A stretch of 64,000 nucleotides of DNA from JACKIP01 sp963710165 (GTDB lineage: Bacteria; Pseudomonadota; Alphaproteobacteria; Micavibrionales; Micavibrionaceae). How positions within the stretch are numbered: position 1 is the first letter of the stretch; the number at the start of each line of letters is the position of its first letter. The stretch is taken from assembly GCA_963710165.1 (NCBI GenBank), contig CAVPYZ010000001.1:124001-188000 (forward strand), written 5' to 3'. Position numbers and translations under genes: made by a program. The notes beneath the pieces were generated by a model that made no database searches, was not told the origin of the DNA, and worked only from the letters and a program-made list of their open reading frames with translations. Below are positions 59,367-64,000 of this stretch, piece by piece.

Positions 59367-61385
59367 ATGTTGGGATTATCATTAGGTCTCGGGCGTAGCG
59401 CGCGCCTGCGTTTAAATACTATTAAAATCAGTCATTTCGTTTCTGATGGATTGGAAATTCATTACAAACCGGAAATCAGAGAGAGCATTATCGGCATAGA
59501 AGAGGATGTATCTGCGATAAATGATCTATCCGGCAATAATAATCATGCAACTGTCACAGGCGCGGTGAAGCAATTACAAACCAGTTCGAAGGGCAACGCC
59601 CTGCTATCATTTCCGTATAGCAGCGCAAACAGGGTCGATACAGGTGTGTCTAGCATCGGTGGCAGCGTCCTTCACGCCTCGGCTGGTAATGAGTGGTCTG
59701 TGTATCTGGTCGGTGATAAGTCATCTACCTTTGCAGGTTACGTCATGTCGCAGGGTAATTTCAACAACAGGCAATTTAATATCTCTTATGCAGAAGATAA
59801 CGGTGGGTCTGTTGCTATTCGTATCAATAATCAAACAACAATATTAGCAACGAATATTAAAAATAAATTGTGGGTCATACAAGCTCATTGGAACGGAACT
59901 GACCTTGATGTGGGTATCATGATTGATGGGGAAAGTACGTTTACCGCCATAAATGCCGCCATAGGCACAGGATCAGAACTGACCTCCAGCAATATCTTTC
60001 TCGGATGTCGGGAAGCGAGTGGCGGTAATATATATAATGGGGCAATAGGTGAGTTTTTAGTTTATGGCAGGGCACTAGATACAGAAGAAAAAGCAAAAAT
60101 GCAGCAGTATTTTGCGGGGAACTGGACAAATAAGCCTTATGACGCTCGTATTATTCTTTTAGGTGATAGTATTATGCAAGGGTCATGGGATGCATCGCAA
60201 GATAGTACGGCGATGGATATTGACAAAGCATTCGGTGTTTTTGCCAGCGCCTATGTTGATGTATATGAAGAAGGTGATCCGGGGGAAACAGCCGAATTTT
60301 TTGCGAATAATATTGATACGATTATTGCAAATTATGATCCTGAACCATATCCGACATACTTCATCGGACATATCGGAACGAATAATATTACCCAAACGCG
60401 CCCCTTTCACGAGCCTCAGGGGCGCTCCACTGCTTTGATTGACGGTTTTGCCGATGATCTGACCTATATTCACAACGCAATCACTACGGCGGGGTATAAG
60501 CTGTTTTACGGACAAGCCCCTTTTTATGATCGTCCGTTTCCTGACCCTGATAGTGGTAATAAAAACGGCTTATGTGTTGATTACCAATATATGGGCGCGC
60601 GACCTTATAATGAAAATGTTATAGAACCGTGGTTAAATGCGAATACGCCGGAATTTTGTCATGCCGATGGCACGCCGTACCTACAATTTTATGATCTGAC
60701 TTATAATGATCAAACCATTATGAGCGCAGACGGTATTCACCCAAGCTTTTCCGGTTATCAAAAATATTACATATATTTTGCGGAAGTTGTCGGAAAAGCT
60801 ATCAAAGGTGCCATACCGACCCCAATATCTAAAGCGGCTGATGATAATATAACGGGCACCAAATTTATTATTGCAACAAATAATGTTGCTGATCCAAGCG
60901 GGACACAAATGAATTGGGCGGCAGGTATGAATTTAGTGGGCGGCACCTTGAACGATATCGGTATTGTAAATGCTATGAGTGATCCCTCACCATTTCAACT
61001 GGAATATTCGAGCTTTTCAAGTCACAATACGGGCACACGGCCAACATATGCGTCTTCGAATACCAGCCTGCGTGATAGCAGGTTACAGTCGCGAGACATG
61101 CGTAGTTTTGGAAACGGAGTATCATTGTGGGTTGAAGCTGTTCATCTGCCCCCCGGCGCAACCGTGCAGGTAAGAACAGTGGGGACAACAACGGTCAATC
61201 CTTCACGACAGAATGTGCAAATTGAAGGGGGCGCCTTGATTGATGCCAATCTCTACGCATATGAACCGACAATTTTAAGCGATGACGTTATTGTTCCGGC
61301 AGATGGAAGGGTGCGCGTGACATGCGCAGATAACAGTGCGGCAGATGTTGTATCAATGTGCGGTGTTAGTTTTGAAGTGATTTAG
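59367..61385 (+). CDS. SGNH/GDSL-type hydrolase with LamG-like and C-terminal beta domains
   Basis: A 672-residue protein with no signal peptide. The N-terminal 250 residues resemble a LamG/concanavalin-like sandwich (GLEIHYKPEIRESIIGIEED, LSGNNNHATVTGAVKQL, SNIFLGCREASGGNIYNGAI). The SGNH hydrolase core starts at RIILLGDSIMQG (nucleophile Ser268) with block III GHIGTNNI and block V DGIHPSFSGY (Asp455, His458), so the catalytic set is complete. A C-terminal beta region follows (about 490-672). The short start MLGLSLGLGR is like those of phage or secreted tail proteins. It may remove acyl groups from a surface polysaccharide. The ribosome site is AGGAG. Confidence 0.75.
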   Translation: MLGLSLGLGRSARLRLNTIKISHFVSDGLEIHYKPEIRESIIGIEEDVSAINDLSGNNNHATVTGAVKQLQTSSKGNALLSFPYSSANRVDTGVSSIGGSVLHASAGNEWSVYLVGDKSSTFAGYVMSQGNFNNRQFNISYAEDNGGSVAIRINNQTTILATNIKNKLWVIQAHWNGTDLDVGIMIDGESTFTAINAAIGTGSELTSSNIFLGCREASGGNIYNGAIGEFLVYGRALDTEEKAKMQQYFAGNWTNKPYDARIILLGDSIMQGSWDASQDSTAMDIDKAFGVFASAYVDVYEEGDPGETAEFFANNIDTIIANYDPEPYPTYFIGHIGTNNITQTRPFHEPQGRSTALIDGFADDLTYIHNAITTAGYKLFYGQAPFYDRPFPDPDSGNKNGLCVDYQYMGARPYNENVIEPWLNANTPEFCHADGTPYLQFYDLTYNDQTIMSADGIHPSFSGYQKYYIYFAEVVGKAIKGAIPTPISKAADDNITGTKFIIATNNVADPSGTQMNWAAGMNLVGGTLNDIGIVNAMSDPSPFQLEYSSFSSHNTGTRPTYASSNTSLRDSRLQSRDMRSFGNGVSLWVEAVHLPPGATVQVRTVGTTTVNPSRQNVQIEGGALIDANLYAYEPTILSDDVIVPADGRVRVTCADNSAADVVSMCGVSFEVI

Positions 61386-62612
61386 AGACTGGTCTTATAT
61401 AGACAAAATAGCCGCCATACAGCCAAACATAGCGCGCCGATAACAACGCTATAACCTGCGCCTATCAAACCATATACGGGAATTAAAAACACACTGGACA
61501 GGATAGAGGTTGTAAGGAGTACAAAATTGGCAGACCAAACAGGCCAATCAATATGCTTGGCATAAAAGTAGAATTCAAGACTTTGCGATGTGACCCTGAT
61601 AATTCCTCCTATCAACATAATATAGAAAACCATCCTATAATCGTATAATTCCGGTCGTCCAATAAAATCTCCGAGTAGGGGAGCGGCAAAACCTATTAAG
61701 CATGACAAAAACAGCGCAACAAAAAAGGCTTGTAAGGCGGTGCTTTTTGTTAGGTCTAGAAATTCTTGTATTCTTTCTGACTTGTAATGACTGATCATCT
61801 TTGGATATCCGAATGAGAAAACCCCGCTGCCGACCAATGCATTTACAGCAATTAGAAAAGAGCCGTAATAGCTGATCACGCCCACAAGTTCTCTATCCAG
61901 ATAAAATTCTACAAAAAAGCGGTCAAAATAGTTTGCGCCAGCCAGACATATACCTGCAATCCAGAGAGGGAGTGCTGTTTTTGTTTTGTGTAAAAGTTCC
62001 AGCCATTGTGTTTTGGCTTTTAGAGCTGCAGCCCACGGAAAATGCCGCCACAGATAAACACCAAATAAAAGGCTGAGAAGTGCACCTCCTGTCCAAAATA
62101 TCAGGATAATTTCCACACTTCGATAGGATTCATAAAACTGATCAAACAGAATAAAAGGAAAAACCCATAATGAAGAGCGGATAAAAAAGACAACATTTCC
62201 CATGATAGGACGTCCAAGGGACGTAAGCTTTGCAGTAATCAGGGTCGAAAATCCTTCTATAACACATAGAGCAAGCGTAAGTAAAATTATAGCAGATGAG
62301 AAATGATCAATGAGTAATGGAAAAGCGCAAATACCGATAATGACAAAAAAGAGATAATTTAGCGTATAGAACAAAAATTCATCTTTTATTATAAGCGCTG
62401 CTTCTGCGGGTGAGGCATCCACAATATCTCGTGACAAAACATATTCAAGCCTAAAACCGAGGAGTGGAATGGATAGCGCAACAAATGCAGCAATTAGGCC
62501 ATATGTCCCTAAATCGTACAAACCGAAGTACTTTGCCAATATAGAGCATCATAGCCAGCTTGACGCCTAGCGATGAAAGGCGTAGCCCCATATTTACAAG
62601 CTTTAAATACAT
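61382..62612 (-). CDS. polysaccharide flippase-like membrane protein (frameshifted)
   Basis: A Wzx/MVF-like flippase with about 12 helices. Residues 1-27 (MYLKLVNMGLRLSSLGVKLA, MMLYIG) are in one frame and the rest, from KYFGLYDLGTYGLIAAFVAL, is in the next. Skipping one A of the AAA on the coding strand (62532-62534) joins them as YIG-KYFGLY, giving 409 residues. An alternative start (ATG at 62539) would remove the first helix, so the fused reading is preferred. Flippases move lipid-linked oligosaccharides across the inner membrane; the neighbouring glycosyltransferases fit this. The stop overlaps that of the SGNH gene by 4 bases. Confidence 0.78.
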
Positions 62613-62647
62613 CAATTAAATATACATAAATTTAGTGTTCAGGTGAT

Positions 62648-63679
62648 TTATATCTTATCTGACTCTGATCTGTAGGAATTAATATAGTATTTCTCCAAAA
62701 CGTATTTTATTAAAAATCTTGGGGAGAAAGCAATGACTAAAACCGCGATAACGCTTTTCAGCTTCTGTGACGTGCCAAAGTAGGGATAAACAAACGGGGC
62801 TTGTAACCCTTTTTTCAAAAGATACCAAAAATTATCATGCGCAACAGGATGTTTTTCAGGAAACAAACGGTAAGACAAAAATCTGTGTTTGATATAAAGC
62901 GGATTGAAAGCTACTCGATCCTCTTTAATATCGATTCCTTGCTCGCGACACAGCTTAAGTTGTATTTTTTCACGGTGGATATCACGCATAAACATACGGT
63001 GCAGCTTTTCCATCGAAAAATTATTGCGCAGGCTGCCTTTATTATTACCGTGCAATCTGTATTGACCAAGGACTTCATTTATAAAGTAAAGCTTGCCCAT
63101 CAATGGTGCATGGGTCGAAAGATACGCGTCCATCGGAACAGGATCGTCATCTTTACCCGCAGGACGCAACGGCGCAGGCATAACCTTATCCAAAAAGCTT
63201 TTACGAAACGTGTGAGAACTAGTCGGCGGTACAGCGTAATACCCCCATTTTTTCATATCTTCCAAAGGTGGTGTAGAGCTATACCCCTGATCCGGTGTAA
63301 TTTCGCCTTTCGACTTTAAATGACCATCAACTTTCTCCATGATGTAATACACGTTGATATAATCACCTTGTTTGTAGATTTCAACGCACTTCTCTATCGC
63401 TTCGGGCAACATAACGTCGTCTGCATCCAGAAACATGACAATTTCGCCTTTTGCTTCCGCCCATGCCAAATTCATGGCACTCACCTGTCCTTCATTTTTC
63501 TTTAGAAACGGGCGTATTTTATCACCATATGATTTGATAATTTCCGGTGAGTTATCCGTTGAACCGTCATCAACAACTATGACTTCTATATCTGGATAGG
63601 TCTGTCCAAGCGCGCTATCAATGGCATTTTGAATATAGGCGGCATAATTATAATTATTTATCGCAATCGTAACGAGCAT
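62648..63679 (-). CDS. family 2 glycosyltransferase
   Basis: A 343-residue GT-A glycosyltransferase. N-terminal VTIAINNYNYAAYIQNAIDS, VIVVDDGSTDNSPEIIKS and the DxD motif FLDADDVML are typical of GT2. The SLRNNFSMEKLHRMFMRD region and the C-terminal membrane-associated helix (LKSVIAVLVIAFSPRFLIKY) suggest an inner-membrane-linked enzyme. It lies 35 bases upstream of the flippase gene in the same direction. Donor and acceptor sugars are unknown. Confidence 0.88.
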   Translation of the reverse strand: MLVTIAINNYNYAAYIQNAIDSALGQTYPDIEVIVVDDGSTDNSPEIIKSYGDKIRPFLKKNEGQVSAMNLAWAEAKGEIVMFLDADDVMLPEAIEKCVEIYKQGDYINVYYIMEKVDGHLKSKGEITPDQGYSSTPPLEDMKKWGYYAVPPTSSHTFRKSFLDKVMPAPLRPAGKDDDPVPMDAYLSTHAPLMGKLYFINEVLGQYRLHGNNKGSLRNNFSMEKLHRMFMRDIHREKIQLKLCREQGIDIKEDRVAFNPLYIKHRFLSYRLFPEKHPVAHDNFWYLLKKGLQAPFVYPYFGTSQKLKSVIAVLVIAFSPRFLIKYVLEKYYINSYRSESDKI

Positions 63680-63694
63680 AGGTGGTCCTTAAAG

Positions 63695-64000
63695 TTAAAC
63701 TTGTTTGAGGTGAGTAATCCATTGAACAACGTCCTTACATTCCTCAATATCTGTCATCCATTCAGTTTGTTGTGTGGTATTCACAGCCTCTTTTAAATGA
63801 CGAGCGTGCTCTTCATCCAGATGATCAAAAAACGTTTGGGCAGAATTTAGCAAAGGCTCTTCTAGCAAAACACCGATATTCTTTTTTTGTAGGTACTGTC
63901 CCGTTTGCACATGTTTCTCGGCAATTGGAATTGAACCGTAAAGACACCCTTCATACAAACGATTAGGTAATAACCAAGAGGAATTCAACCCCTTTTCAAA
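63695..64000 (-). CDS. glycosyltransferase (partial, C-terminal part)
   Basis: The last 101 codons of a gene entering from the right edge. The visible part reads NSSWLLPNRLYEGCLYGSIP, IAEKHVQTGQYLQKKNIGVL, then an acidic helical end. The pattern LPNRLYEGxxYGxIPIAE is what is seen near the donor site of GT-B glycosyltransferases working in exopolysaccharide synthesis. The N-terminal Rossmann half is outside the window, so the family cannot be fixed. It is 15 bases upstream of the GT2 gene. Confidence 0.6.
   Translation of the reverse strand, partial: FEKGLNSSWLLPNRLYEGCLYGSIPIAEKHVQTGQYLQKKNIGVLLEEPLLNSAQTFFDHLDEEHARHLKEAVNTTQQTEWMTDIEECKDVVQWITHLKQV

Overview
The window reads as chromosome from an AT-rich, free-living Gram-negative bacterium, most likely an alphaproteobacterium. 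The evidence is an alphaproteobacterial-style histidine cluster (hisH-hisA-hisF-hisE followed by a HIT protein), a DUF1489 protein, bolA next to a single-chain purL, an EcfG-like ECF sigma factor, and promoter-like sequences of the GGAAC-N16/17-CGTT type. I cannot place it below class from the sequence alone. Coding density is high, and no tRNA, rRNA, CRISPR array, insertion sequence or clear prophage was found. No gene-free stretch exceeds 300 bases.

Layout. 1-7.8 kb: the end of a tadA-like deaminase gene, a leftward run (hisD, tRNA1(Val)-type methyltransferase, gpt, a serine-less alpha/beta hydrolase) and a rightward histidine operon (hisH, GNAT, hisA, hisF, HAD phosphatase, hisE, HIT). 7.8-11.7 kb: an unknown protein, a glycosyltransferase and a large Wza-like polysaccharide export protein. 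11.8-22.2 kb: DUF1489, then rplJ-rplL-rpoB-rpoC with a recognisable promoter, a leader terminator (attenuator) and a terminator after rpoC. 22.4-26.4 kb: bolA, purL and a MATE transporter. 26.5-41.9 kb: an unusual export cluster of two HlyD-type adaptors (one with a GAF-like front), a PqqD-like/M50/HlyD fusion and a TolC-like lipoprotein, followed by a 3028-residue cadherin/CSPG-repeat adhesin with a LEPR-XLL-like N-terminal signature. 41.9-44.9 kb: glpD-glpK. 45.0-48.6 kb: a three-gene coiled-coil/membrane operon (DUF6384-like). 48.6-57.3 kb: a stress and signalling island with an anti-sigma-like protein, hybrid histidine kinase, ECF sigma factor, OmpR-type regulator, entericidin-like lipoprotein, EF-hand protein, CsbD, three PRC-barrel proteins and MgtC. 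57.4-64 kb: DCC protein, galE, a small secreted Cys-rich protein, a secreted-type SGNH hydrolase, and a leftward polysaccharide cluster (flippase, two glycosyltransferases).

The export cluster is the best candidate for a poorly described system. It carries all the envelope-spanning parts of a type I-like secretion machine (adaptors and outer-membrane channel) beside a giant surface protein, but the cluster encodes no ABC ATPase. Instead it has a membrane protein with a zinc-metalloprotease site fused to an adaptor domain and a PqqD-like peptide-binding front. The working model is that this protein recognises, cleaves or hands over the adhesin at the inner membrane.

The second striking pattern is that five genes (hisA, rpoB, rpoC, purL and the flippase) are interrupted by ten single-base insertions in total. 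Deleting one base at each site restores a full-length family member in every case, and no deletions were seen. Since rpoB and rpoC are essential, consensus error in the assembly is the leading explanation. The one-sided direction and the clustering between 17.8 and 24.5 kb still deserve a check against raw reads.
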